Shown here piece after piece: positions 1 through 5,926 of a stretch of 6,505 nucleotides of DNA (within the stretch, counting starts at the first letter, position 1; every line of letters starts with the position of its first letter). Under the pieces are notes generated by a model. It was not told the DNA's origin, made no database searches, and saw only the letters and a program-made list of their open reading frames with translations. Source of the stretch: an uncultured Succinatimonas sp. (GTDB taxonomy: Bacteria; Pseudomonadota; Gammaproteobacteria; Enterobacterales; Succinivibrionaceae). The DNA lies in assembly GCA_905201175.1 (NCBI GenBank), contig CAJKNC010000088.1:1-6505 (forward strand), in the 5' to 3' direction. The position numbers were made by a program, and so were the translations under genes.

Positions 1-50
1 TTATAAATTTCATTTAATACGTACAATATATCCAAATATTTAGTACTGCT

Positions 51-72
51 TATTAAATATCAATATTTAATA
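51..72. repeat. Perfect AT-only inverted repeat
   Basis: Ten-base arms at 51-60 and 63-72 are exact reverse complements, separated by two bases (CA). The element lies just beyond the 3' end of the HAD gene fragment and downstream of the minus-strand LysR gene. The stem is entirely A/T and no T-run follows on the minus strand, so it is a poor intrinsic terminator. In DNA this AT-rich, such a palindrome may have no function. Confidence 0.4.
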
Positions 73-80
73 TTAATCTG

Positions 81-131
81 TCAGTAACTCTGCGTTTCTT
101 CAACAGACTCAATCTTATTAATAATAGCTTT
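81..131 (-). pseudogene. 3'-terminal fragment of a HAD-family hydrolase gene
   Basis: Read on the minus strand this stretch encodes KAIINKIESVEETQSY followed by TGA. The HAD gene at the other end of the window ends RAIIKKIQAVEEMQSY followed by TGA, so 11 of 16 residues and the stop position agree. At DNA level 81-128 matches 6003-6050 at 37 of 48 positions by my count, without gaps. The rest of the gene is absent: upstream on the same strand the LysR gene begins at once, and its TAA (130-132) overlaps the fragment by two bases. It is therefore a remnant, not a working gene. The weak resemblance continues past the stop (an ACTGCT followed by AT-rich sequence on both sides), which suggests duplication of a DNA segment rather than convergence. 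It is too short for a family search alone; the call rests on the comparison within the window. Confidence 0.7.
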
Positions 132-1005
132 AGCCGAAAACCTTATTGAGCTCCTCAAGCAGCAAGGCAGCCACAGGGCTGAAAACCTGATACTTTTTCC
201 AAACGATATACATAGGAGATGTGAGGACAGGATCTAACGGTCGAAAGCATAAATCACTATCAGCTCCTGTATAAACTAGTCCGTCAAAACCAAGTGCATA
301 TCCAACCCCCTCACGTACCATGACAGAGGTATTAAACAGCAGATCATATGTGGCCACAATATGCAGCTTTTCCTGTTTTTCACCGAACCATCGAGGCATT
401 TCTTCTTTCATAGCCTGCCTAGAGATAATAAGAGGAATGTTCATCAGATCCTGCAGCTGAATACAGGAATGCTGCGCAAGCTGACTATCTTTTCGCATAA
501 TCAGTCCCCACCTATCAAAAGTAGGAATTTTTAGATAATTATATTTAGATAAATCTACTTCCTGTACGATAATGGCAAAATCCAGCAGTCCCTTGTCCAG
601 TCTCTCGTTTACAGTTTCAGTTCCGCTGCTGTAAAAGTGGAAGCGGATACTAGGGTACTGTTTTTGCAGTGAATGGATAACCTGAATAAATAATGCAATA
701 CCATTTGACTCTGCGCATCCAATATGAATATCTCCGCCGTTGATCTCATCTAAAGACTTAAATTCTGCTAACGTCTTATCTGCCATATCCAAAATATCTT
801 CCGCACGCTTGCGAAGAAGCAGGCCTTCTTCCGTCAGCTTGACGCTGTAATTACTGCGAATGAATAATTTTTTTCCCAATTCTTCTTCTAATTCTTTAAT
901 CTGCCTTGAAAGAGTGGGCTGAGAAACATGCAGGCGCTGTGCAGCATGAGTTACATTTTCTTCTCTTGCAATCTCAAGAAAATACCGTAATACACGCAAA
1001 TCCAT
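130..1005 (-). CDS. LysR-type transcriptional regulator
   Basis: A 291-residue protein of usual length for the LysR family, which bind DNA as oligomers and change transcription of nearby genes when a small ligand binds. Residues 1-60 form the winged helix-turn-helix domain: the start MDLRVLRYFLEIA, then about 17-36 with AAQRLHVSQPTLSRQI, then the wing with LGKKLF and LTEEG. A linker helix follows to about 88, and the effector-binding domain (about 90-291) starts with GGDIHIG and includes the typical LDFAI strand. The ATG at 1003-1005 is preceded by a strong GGAGGG site (complement of 1011-1017) about 6 bases away. It is divergent from the alcohol dehydrogenase across a 384-bp gap, the classic LysR arrangement, so the plus-strand cluster is the likely target and autoregulation is likely. 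The ligand is unknown. The stop codon abuts a HAD gene fragment. Confidence 0.93.
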   Translation of the reverse strand: MDLRVLRYFLEIAREENVTHAAQRLHVSQPTLSRQIKELEEELGKKLFIRSNYSVKLTEEGLLLRKRAEDILDMADKTLAEFKSLDEINGGDIHIGCAESNGIALFIQVIHSLQKQYPSIRFHFYSSGTETVNERLDKGLLDFAIIVQEVDLSKYNYLKIPTFDRWGLIMRKDSQLAQHSCIQLQDLMNIPLIISRQAMKEEMPRWFGEKQEKLHIVATYDLLFNTSVMVREGVGYALGFDGLVYTGADSDLCFRPLDPVLTSPMYIVWKKYQVFSPVAALLLEELNKVFG

Positions 1006-1025
1006 AAATATCCCTCCATAATTTC

Positions 1026-1034
1026 ACTATAGCA
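1026..1034 (-). promoter_or_regulatory. Possible extended -10 element for the LysR gene
   Basis: On the minus strand the sequence reads TGCTATAGT, which fits the extended -10 form TGnTATAAT with one mismatch in the hexamer. No good -35 box is visible upstream. Transcription from here would start almost at the ribosome binding site (1011-1017), giving a very short leader, so a different start further upstream remains possible. Confidence 0.35.
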
Positions 1035-1259
1035 CAATTATTCATATAATAAATAACTAGAAATGATTTTTTGATATTTTACATTTCTGTATACCAAATT
1101 TATAATCAGCGTAAAAGCAATAATATGGTTTGCCAAACAAATAATCAGGAAATACTGCTGCAAAATCAGCAAAATTTTAAATATAGCCTACAAATCATTG
1201 AATGCTGTCTGCCTTGTTTCAAGACAAACACTTTATAAATAAAAAACACTTGTAAAACA

Positions 1260-1265
1260 TATAAT
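1260..1265 (+). promoter_or_regulatory. Possible -10 box for the alcohol dehydrogenase cluster
   Basis: An exact TATAAT lies 125 bp before the alcohol dehydrogenase start. At a 17-bp spacing the -35 position (1237-1242) reads AAATAA, far from TTGACA. A good -10 with a poor -35 is what an activator-dependent promoter would show, and the CTTG-TTT-CAAG dyad lies just upstream, where a LysR activator could contact polymerase. The surrounding DNA is AT-rich, so a chance TATAAT is possible. Confidence 0.4.
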
Positions 1266-1322
1266 AAAGTTATTAAAGACTGTCAGTATTTATCAGAACC
1301 GAATTTATTGCTTCAATTATCT

Positions 1323-1358
1323 GCTTTTCAGATTCGACCCAAAACAGGTATGAAAAGC
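1323..1358 (+). other. Leader hairpin upstream of the alcohol dehydrogenase gene
   Basis: GCTTTTCA (1323-1330) and TGAAAAGC (1351-1358) are perfect 8-base complements with a 20-base loop. If transcription starts near 1272 this lies in the 5' leader, ending about 18 bases before the Shine-Dalgarno site. It lacks a following U-run, so it is not an intrinsic terminator. It could be an RNA stability element, a protein site on DNA, or chance. Confidence 0.35.
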
Positions 1359-1389
1359 TGTATAAACATTTAGATTTGGAGAAAACAAG

Positions 1390-2562
1390 ATGAAGGATTT
1401 TATTTTTCACAATCCAGACAAGGTGTACTTTGGACGAAGCCATATGCACAATCTCCCAAATGAATTACAGAAATTCGGCAGAAAGGTTCTGCTTGTATAT
1501 GGCGGCGGTTCCATCAAAAGAAACGGTTTATATGACAAGATTACCGGCCTATTGAAAGATTATGGTCTAGAGCTGTTTGAGCTTTCCGGTGTTGAGCCTA
1601 ACCCAAGACATACCACGGTAAACCGGGGAGCGGCAATCTGTCAGCAAGAAAAGATAGATGTGATTTTAGCCGCTGGCGGCGGTTCGACTATTGATTGTGC
1701 AAAAGGGATTGCAGCTGCAGCTCTCACAGAAAATAAAGATATCTGGCCCTTAGTTTCAGGCAGAGTATGGGTACAAAAAGCCCTGCCTATAGTGGCAATT
1801 CTTACTAATGCCGCTACGGGCTCTGAAATGGATGCTTGGGCAGTGGTCTCCAATATGGATACCAATGAAAAAATTGGTCTTGGCGGTGATGCACTGATTC
1901 CGAAAGCTGCCTTTGAAAACCCTGAATACAGCTTTAGCTTGCCTGCCTATCAGACCGCCTGCGGAGCTGTCGATATTTTCAACCATGTGCTGGACAATTA
2001 CTATCTTGCAGGAGATGCCACCTTTGATATGGTGATGGAAATGCAGGAAGCCGTTATGCGCGCTGTTGTAAAGTGGGCTCCGATTGCTATGAAAGAGCCC
2101 GAAAATTACGAAGCAAGAGCTAACCTGATGTGGGCCTCTTCAATGGCTCTGAACTCGATTTTAGATGCAGGCTCTGTACATGGCTGTGCCTGCCATGCTA
2201 TGGAGCATGAGCTATCTGCTTACTACGACATTACACACGGACACGGTCTTGCAATTTTGACGCCAAGATGGCTGACATACATCCTAAATGAAATCACTGC
2301 TCCGGCAATTTATAGGCTTGGAGTAAAAGTCTTTAATGTACCAGCAGGAATGGAGGCTATGGAGGGAGCAGAACAAGCAATCCAGGCTGTTTCAAAATTC
2401 TGCTTTGAAACGCTGGGCTTGCAATCTACGCTGACTGATCTGCACATTGACTCTGCTCATTTTGAAAATATGGCGCAGCACGCCTGTGCAGGCGGAGCAA
2501 TTTCCGGACCTAAGGAGCTGCATCCTCATGATGTATTTAAAATCTATGAAATGTGTTTGTAA
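1390..2562 (+). CDS. Iron-containing alcohol dehydrogenase (butanol dehydrogenase/YqhD-like)
   Basis: A 390-residue cytoplasmic enzyme of the group III (iron-activated) alcohol dehydrogenases, which interconvert aldehydes and alcohols with NAD(P)H. Length and layout match the BdhA/YqhD branch. The N-terminal nucleotide-binding half shows GGGS at 38-41, the hallmark GGGSTID at 96-102, and TNAATGSE at 139-146. The metal site in the C-terminal half is complete: D195 and H199 in DIFNH, then H269 and H283 in CHAMEHELSAYYDITHGHG, by analogy with D196/H200/H263/H277 of FucO. The ATG follows a TTGGAG Shine-Dalgarno site (1376-1381) by 8 bases. It is the first gene of the plus-strand cluster and divergent from the LysR gene, so it is the likely direct target. 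The physiological substrate and the NADH/NADPH preference are not evident; in vivo such enzymes usually reduce aldehydes. It has no signal peptide. Confidence 0.93.
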   Translation: MKDFIFHNPDKVYFGRSHMHNLPNELQKFGRKVLLVYGGGSIKRNGLYDKITGLLKDYGLELFELSGVEPNPRHTTVNRGAAICQQEKIDVILAAGGGSTIDCAKGIAAAALTENKDIWPLVSGRVWVQKALPIVAILTNAATGSEMDAWAVVSNMDTNEKIGLGGDALIPKAAFENPEYSFSLPAYQTACGAVDIFNHVLDNYYLAGDATFDMVMEMQEAVMRAVVKWAPIAMKEPENYEARANLMWASSMALNSILDAGSVHGCACHAMEHELSAYYDITHGHGLAILTPRWLTYILNEITAPAIYRLGVKVFNVPAGMEAMEGAEQAIQAVSKFCFETLGLQSTLTDLHIDSAHFENMAQHACAGGAISGPKELHPHDVFKIYEMCL

Positions 2563-2586
2563 TATACAAAAATAATAAAAATATCT

Positions 2587-3279
2587 ATGAGTTCTAATAT
2601 ACCCAAAGTCACTATGGGGGCTGATTTTAGCAAACAGATTCCCCCAGAGAAGATTAGGTATTTAGAAAACATATAGTTAATAAAGATCTAAAGCCTGTCT
2701 TTGACAAGGCATTTGGTCTTAGACTGAATCTGTGGGATACCGCTGCTGTATACGGGTAAGAGCTTTCAAATGCTTCTTAGGAAATTTTTTAAAGATTGTA
2801 AATCGCAAATAAGAGATCTTGTATATAAAAAATTTCCCCACAGATTGCATACGGATACCAAAGATGCTGTGCAGCGCATAAACCTGCGGCAGCCAAAAGC
2901 ATCTGCATACAAACATAATTGAAATCTATTAGATTCACAGCCAGCTAAATATAGTGCAATGGACGCTCAAGCTTATTCCGCTTGCAAAAGCGGTCAGATC
3001 AAGTCCATTGGCGTTGCTAATTGCAACCTTACGGAGATCAAGCATCACGAAGAGATTTTATTTAAGGAAGTACTGAAGCTTACAGCTACTCAGAATCATT
3101 TCAGCTTGCTGTGCTGTTCTTCTGAAAAAGCCAGGATTTTTAGACTGCTGCAAAAAAGAATTGCTTCAATGCATAAATCAGCTCACAAAGAACGCATAAA
3201 ACAGTATGGACTTTATGATAGAACAAAAGCTATGGAACTTTTGACTTGCTTGAACGAACAACAATCTATATTCAGCTAG
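2587..3279 (+). pseudogene. Decayed aldo/keto reductase gene
   Basis: Remains of a second AKR family oxidoreductase, readable only by changing frame several times. Frame A (about 2676-2756) gives KDLKPVFDKAFGLRLNLWD then TAAVYG, the AKR segment with the catalytic Asp, then a TAA. Another frame (2771-2809) gives CFLGNFLKIVNRK. Frame A returns at 2829-2849 with KISPQIA. A third (2851-2877) gives TDTKDAVQR. The frame at 2885-2944 gives CGSQKHLHTNIIEIY, then TAG where the family has Trp, then IHS. From 2945 the last frame, which contains an ATG at 2959 and is open to 3279, gives KSGQIKSIGVANCNLTEIK and ATQNHFSLLCCSSEKA. After SSEKA the expected C-terminal part of the barrel is lost. The 5' boundary is uncertain: a 29-codon ORF at 2587-2676 (MSSNIPKVTMGADF...) may be the old N-terminus. 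The 106-residue ORF at 2959-3279 lacks the catalytic Tyr, Lys and His, so it should not be annotated as an active enzyme. Confidence 0.82.
2615..2646 (+). other. GC-rich hairpin after the alcohol dehydrogenase gene
   Basis: TGGGGG-CTG (2615-2623) can pair with CAG (2635-2637) and CCCCCA (2641-2646) with a 3-base bulge. It starts about 50 bases after the dehydrogenase stop codon. No T-run follows (GAGAAGATTAGG), so it is not a standard terminator; it might slow 3' decay of the dehydrogenase message. It also lies in the possible N-terminal part of the broken AKR gene, so it may be incidental to former coding sequence. Confidence 0.3.
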
Positions 3280-3301
3280 TACTTAAAGGAAGGTATTTAA
3301 A

Positions 3302-3874
3302 TTGAACTATAAGGAAATCGAAAAACGAGCTGCTGAAATGGGAATGCCTAAGCATCAGTATCTGCGCCTTGCCGCTCAAAGGGCTATGAAGCTCACAACT
3401 CAATTAAATTTTCAATACCATGAGCCTGAGGAAGTGACTCGGCTTTTTTCAGAGCTTATTGGCAAGCCTGTAGGTGAAGGATTCTGTCTGTTCCCGCCAT
3501 TTTATACTGATTATGGCCAAAACATTACTATCGGAAAAAATGTATTTCTAAATACAAGCTGCCATTTTCAGGATCAAGGAGGCATCATCATCGGTGACAA
3601 TACCTTGATAGGACACAATGTAGTTTTAGCAACCCTTAACCACAAAATAGAGCCAGAGCTGCGTCAGGAGCTCGTAGCAGCTCCTATAGTAATCGGCAAA
3701 AATGTATGGATTGGCGCAAATGCCACAATCACTCCAGGCGTAACCATAGGAGACGGAGCCATCGTAGCTGCCGGAGCAGTAGTGACTAAAGATGTGCCTG
3801 CTATGACAGTGGTAGGCGGCGTTCCGGCAAAAATTATCAAAAAGATCTCTTCTATAAATGAGGAAGGTAAATGA
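3302..3874 (+). CDS. Maltose/galactoside-type O-acetyltransferase (left-handed beta-helix)
   Basis: A 190-residue acetyl-CoA-dependent acetyltransferase of the Maa/LacA/NodL group, which acetylate sugar hydroxyls and act as cytoplasmic trimers. The N-terminal helical part (1-50) is the Mac-type domain. From about 72 come the hexapeptide repeats of a left-handed beta-helix: NITIGKNVFLN, IIIGDNTLIGHNVVLAT, IVIGKNVWIGANATITPG, VTIGDGAIVAAGAVVTKDV, ending VVGGVPAKII. H114 in LNHKIEP corresponds to the catalytic His of LacA (His115). The start is a TTG at 3302-3304; I prefer it because an AAAGGAAGG site lies about 8-9 bases upstream and MNYKEIEKRAAEMG fits the family N-terminus. The next in-frame ATG (codon 13) would remove part of that domain. 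It starts 22 bases after the end of the broken AKR and overlaps the next gene by 4 bases (ATGA), so it is co-translated with it. The acceptor is unknown; an acetyltransferase within a redox cluster is a recurrent but unexplained association. Confidence 0.88.
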   Translation: MNYKEIEKRAAEMGMPKHQYLRLAAQRAMKLTTQLNFQYHEPEEVTRLFSELIGKPVGEGFCLFPPFYTDYGQNITIGKNVFLNTSCHFQDQGGIIIGDNTLIGHNVVLATLNHKIEPELRQELVAAPIVIGKNVWIGANATITPGVTIGDGAIVAAGAVVTKDVPAMTVVGGVPAKIIKKISSINEEGK

Positions 3875-4896
3875 AACAAATTTTGGCAATGATTATGACG
3901 TTATCTTTTATGCTGGATATGACAGCCTATGGCCAGACGCTAAATGAAAGTCTTTCCTTAGGGAAAAGAGCTGAAATATCAAATTCATCCTTGGACGAAG
4001 CTAGCAAAACAGCAAGGTCTGCAGGAGAAGGCACAGCTTTCAGCTCAAAGAGAGCCGCCGACTCTGCAGCTGACAATCCCGGCAAATTTAATTTAAAAAC
4101 AAAAACTGTCATGCTGAACAGCGGTTATGAAATGCCGATCATGGGCTTGGGCACCTACTCTCTTAGCGACGATGAATGCTATAGATCCGTTACCGCACTG
4201 TTAGAAGCTGGAGGTCGGCTCATTGACACGGCATATATGTACCACAATGAAGCTGCCGTAGGCCGAGCCATTAGGGACAGCAATGTTCCTCGTGAGGATA
4301 TTTTCGTCATTACTAAACTCTACCCCACTCAGTTTGACGATCCCGAAGCTGCCATTGAACGAGGACTTAATACCCTTAACATCGGCTACATCGACATGAT
4401 GCTGCTCCATCATCCGGGGATCGGAGATGTAAAAGCATACCATGCTATGGAACAAGCAGCAGCAGAAGGTAAAATCCGCTCTATCGGTCTTTCCAATTGG
4501 TATATCGAAGAGCTTGAAGAATTTTTACCCCAAGTTAACATCACTCCTGCTCTAGTTCAAAACGAGATTCATCCATATTATCAGGAGCCTGAAGTGGTGC
4601 CTTATATCCAAAAGCTGGGCATTACAGTACAGGGCTGGTATCCACTCGGCGGACGAGGCTATACCTCGGAACTGCTGGGAAATGAAACCATTTCGGCTAT
4701 TGCCAAATCTCACAATGTTACTTCAGCTCAAGTAATCTTACGGTGGAATCTTCAGCGCGGCGTGGCAGTTATCCCAGGCTCTAGCGACCCAAAACATATC
4801 AAAGAAAATCTTGATCTGTTCAGATTCGAACTGACTGACGCAGAAATGGCTAAGATTGCCGATCTGAATCGAGATGAGAAGCATGACTGGTATTAA
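3871..4896 (+). CDS. Aldo/keto reductase with lipoprotein-like N-terminal leader
   Basis: A 341-residue AKR of the 2,5-diketo-D-gluconate reductase/YvgN type, NADPH-linked reduction of carbonyls. The barrel starts about residue 77 with VMLNSGYEMPIMGLGTY. The catalytic tetrad is intact: D119 and Y124 in DTAYMYHNE, K149 in ITKLYP, H180 in LLHHPG. The cofactor segment is VIPGSSDPKHIKEN, with Gly where many members have Lys (IPKS). About 75 extra residues precede the barrel: K2, a hydrophobic run ILAMIMTLSFMLDM, then TAYGQ, then a Ser/Ala/Glu-rich linker to about residue 72. This resembles a Firmicute lipoprotein leader and spacer, but residue 20 is Tyr (TAT, 3928-3930) where a lipobox would have Cys, and D16 interrupts the hydrophobic core. 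Export is therefore doubtful; the protein may be secreted, anchored by its leader, or retained. The ATG overlaps the acetyltransferase stop and follows GAGGAAGG. A shorter cytoplasmic form has no good start codon. Confidence 0.9.
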   Translation: MKQILAMIMTLSFMLDMTAYGQTLNESLSLGKRAEISNSSLDEASKTARSAGEGTAFSSKRAADSAADNPGKFNLKTKTVMLNSGYEMPIMGLGTYSLSDDECYRSVTALLEAGGRLIDTAYMYHNEAAVGRAIRDSNVPREDIFVITKLYPTQFDDPEAAIERGLNTLNIGYIDMMLLHHPGIGDVKAYHAMEQAAAEGKIRSIGLSNWYIEELEEFLPQVNITPALVQNEIHPYYQEPEVVPYIQKLGITVQGWYPLGGRGYTSELLGNETISAIAKSHNVTSAQVILRWNLQRGVAVIPGSSDPKHIKENLDLFRFELTDAEMAKIADLNRDEKHDWY

Positions 4897-4926
4897 ATAG
4901 TAAGCGACAAAAATTTTAATATCCAA

Positions 4927-4947
4927 TCATACATTTTCTATATGATG
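4927..4947 (+). other. Short weak hairpin in the gap before the flavoprotein gene
   Basis: ATCATA (4927-4932) pairs with TATGAT (4942-4947) in the 68-base gap between the AKR and flavoprotein genes. It is AT-rich with no T-run, so it should not stop transcription. The flavoprotein gene is probably read from the same transcript; no convincing promoter was seen in the gap. Confidence 0.25.
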
Positions 4948-4964
4948 TACAAAAAGAGACGATA

Positions 4965-5540
4965 ATGAAATTTTTAGCAATCAGCAGCAGCTCTCGAAAA
5001 AATGGAAATACCTCCATTTTACTCAATCGCACATTAGCGGAACTACACAAAGAAGGCATAGAAACAGAAATGCTCCTGCTTTCAGAACAGATCATTGAAC
5101 CTTGCAAAGCCTGCTGGGGATGCTCTGGAAAAAAGAACTGCGTCAACCGCAATGACAATTTCCGAGAAATTTTCGACAAGATGAAAAAAGCTGACGGAAT
5201 CATACTTGGTTCACCGGTACATTCAGCCAATATTTCTGCTAATATGCAGGCTTTGCTGGAAAGATCTGCGGTAATCAGCGACATGAACCCAGGTCTGTTT
5301 ACCCATAAGATAGGAGCCGCTGTAGTAGCGGCACGGCGCGGCTGTGCTCTGAACGCATTAGATGCCCTAAACCATTTTTTCCTCAATCACGAAATGTTTG
5401 TGGTCGGGTCAACCTATTGGAATATGGCGTACGGACGGTTGCCTGGCGATGTAAACAAGGATGCAGAAGGTCTTGCCTGTATGGAAAATATGGGAAAGAA
5501 TATGGCTTTTCTTCTGAAAGCATTAAACAGCAAAGCGTAG
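4965..5540 (+). CDS. Flavodoxin-fold NAD(P)H:FMN oxidoreductase with iron-sulfur-flavoprotein cysteine motif
   Basis: A 191-residue cytoplasmic protein of the NADPH-dependent FMN reductase/iron-sulfur flavoprotein (Isf) group. The flavodoxin fold starts at MKFLAISSSSRKNGNT (1-16), whose Ser/Gly/Asn/Thr-rich loop binds the FMN phosphate. C47, C50, C53 and C59 form CX2CX2CX5C, the compact motif that holds a [4Fe-4S] cluster in Isf proteins. GIILGSPVHSANISANMQALLERS (about 77-100) is the second flavin-contact region, and the C-terminal part has the family pattern FFLNHEMFVVGSTYWNM with GDVNKDAEGL. The ATG has only a modest upstream site (AAAGAGAC), weaker than its neighbours, so expression may be lower or coupled. 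It ends the plus-strand cluster, followed at once by a hairpin. Likely job: electron transfer or two-electron reduction of quinones, nitro compounds or similar; the partner is unknown. Whether the cluster is truly assembled cannot be told from sequence. Confidence 0.88.
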   Translation: MKFLAISSSSRKNGNTSILLNRTLAELHKEGIETEMLLLSEQIIEPCKACWGCSGKKNCVNRNDNFREIFDKMKKADGIILGSPVHSANISANMQALLERSAVISDMNPGLFTHKIGAAVVAARRGCALNALDALNHFFLNHEMFVVGSTYWNMAYGRLPGDVNKDAEGLACMENMGKNMAFLLKALNSKA

Positions 5541-5582
5541 CCTATGAAAATAGCATTCAGGCTACAATCTCACTGTTTCTTC
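5537..5582 (+). terminator. Probable terminator of the plus-strand cluster
   Basis: GTAGCCT (5537-5543) plus ATG (5544-5546) pair with CAT (5554-5556) and AGGCTAC (5559-5565), with a 7-base loop and a 2-base bulge. The stem begins inside the last codon and stop codon of the flavoprotein gene. A U-rich but interrupted tail follows (AATCTCACTGTTTCTTCT). Position and stem suit an intrinsic terminator; the broken U-run makes efficiency uncertain. Confidence 0.5.
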
Positions 5583-5626
5583 TAGATCACATTAAAGAAT
5601 ACGGCAGATATATTTTTCAGCATCAG

Positions 5627-5677
5627 CTCCTCAGAAGATGAAGCCTGCAGCGGCCAGCAATAAATCTTACTGAGGAG
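5627..5677. repeat. Long inverted repeat (hairpin-forming)
   Basis: CTCCTCAG (5627-5634) with AAGAT (5635-5639) is complementary to ATCTT (5664-5668) and CTGAGGAG (5670-5677), a 13-bp stem with one bulged A and a 24-base loop. No T-run follows on either strand, so it is not a simple terminator. Its role is unknown; it could be part of a mobile-element remnant, a small structured RNA, or a protein site. Confidence 0.45.
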
Positions 5678-5806
5678 TTAAGAGCCGCATAACGTCAAAT
5701 TAAAGCTCAGGCATATCCGCCAGCCTGCAAAATCTTTGCCAGAAATCGTTAGCCTTCACCAAAAAAATGCTCTTTAGCGGCATGACAGCTACCCAAAAAT
5801 CCAGAC

Positions 5807-5818
5807 AGGCTGCAGCCT
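5807..5818. repeat. 12-bp perfect palindrome
   Basis: AGGCTGCAGCCT is its own reverse complement. CTGCAG also occurs at 5645-5650 and 5886-5891 in the same gap. A 12-bp perfect palindrome could be a dimeric regulator site, but nothing nearby on either strand shows what it would control. Confidence 0.35.
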
Positions 5819-5898
5819 CAATGACTATATAAATAAAACTCAGCCCTTTTAAAAGAGGTGGGACTTGCTATTCTTAACCTGCAATCTGCAGACTTTTA

Positions 5899-5926
5899 TT
5901 GACAAAGTTATATACGATCCTATCTT
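5899..5926 (+). promoter_or_regulatory. Possible plus-strand promoter facing the HAD fragment
   Basis: An exact TTGACA (5899-5904) is followed after 16 bp by TATCTT (5921-5926, four of six matches to TATAAT). It would drive transcription to the right, antisense to the HAD fragment, with no plus-strand gene until the terminator-like palindrome at 6462-6502. It may be a leftover of a rearranged gene, a source of antisense RNA, or chance. Confidence 0.3.

Larger units (their letters stand above)
1006..1389. promoter_or_regulatory. Divergent LysR/alcohol dehydrogenase control region
   Basis: This 384-bp AT-rich gap separates the two divergent genes. It contains two short perfect dyads that could be regulator sites: GTTTG-C-CAAAC at 1128-1138 and CTTG-TTT-CAAG at 1213-1223, about 85 bp apart. 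Such multiple sites between a LysR gene and its target are normal for the family. A -10 element lies at each end and a leader hairpin lies before the dehydrogenase gene; these are listed separately. No ORF or known riboswitch was recognised. Which dyad, if either, is bound is inference. Confidence 0.6.

Noticed and set aside
2701..2706. TTGACA as a promoter for the downstream acetyltransferase-AKR genes
   Set aside because: It encodes the Phe-Asp of VFDKAF in the AKR remnant, and the -10 position at 17 bp (CTGAAT) is poor.
2719..2916. Minus-strand 65-codon ORF
   Set aside because: It lies opposite the plus-strand AKR remnants, has no recognisable domain and no clear ribosome binding site.
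2959..3279. A stand-alone 106-residue hypothetical protein
   Set aside because: Its middle matches an internal AKR segment and earlier AKR pieces lie just upstream in other frames, so it is the tail of a broken gene rather than a separate small gene.
4916..5386. Minus-strand 156-codon ORF opposite the flavoprotein gene
   Set aside because: It is a mirror-frame shadow: the plus-strand frame shows clear flavodoxin-fold and Cys motifs, while this one has no domain.
5417..5641. Plus-strand 74-codon ORF overlapping the end of the flavoprotein gene
   Set aside because: Most of it is an out-of-frame shadow of a well-supported gene; the non-overlapping tail (ATISLFLLDHIKEYG...) has no recognised family.
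5700..5867. Small hydrophobic protein on the minus strand
   Set aside because: The frame is open for about 55 codons but has no start codon with a Shine-Dalgarno site near its beginning and no recognised family; kept only as a note on the gap.
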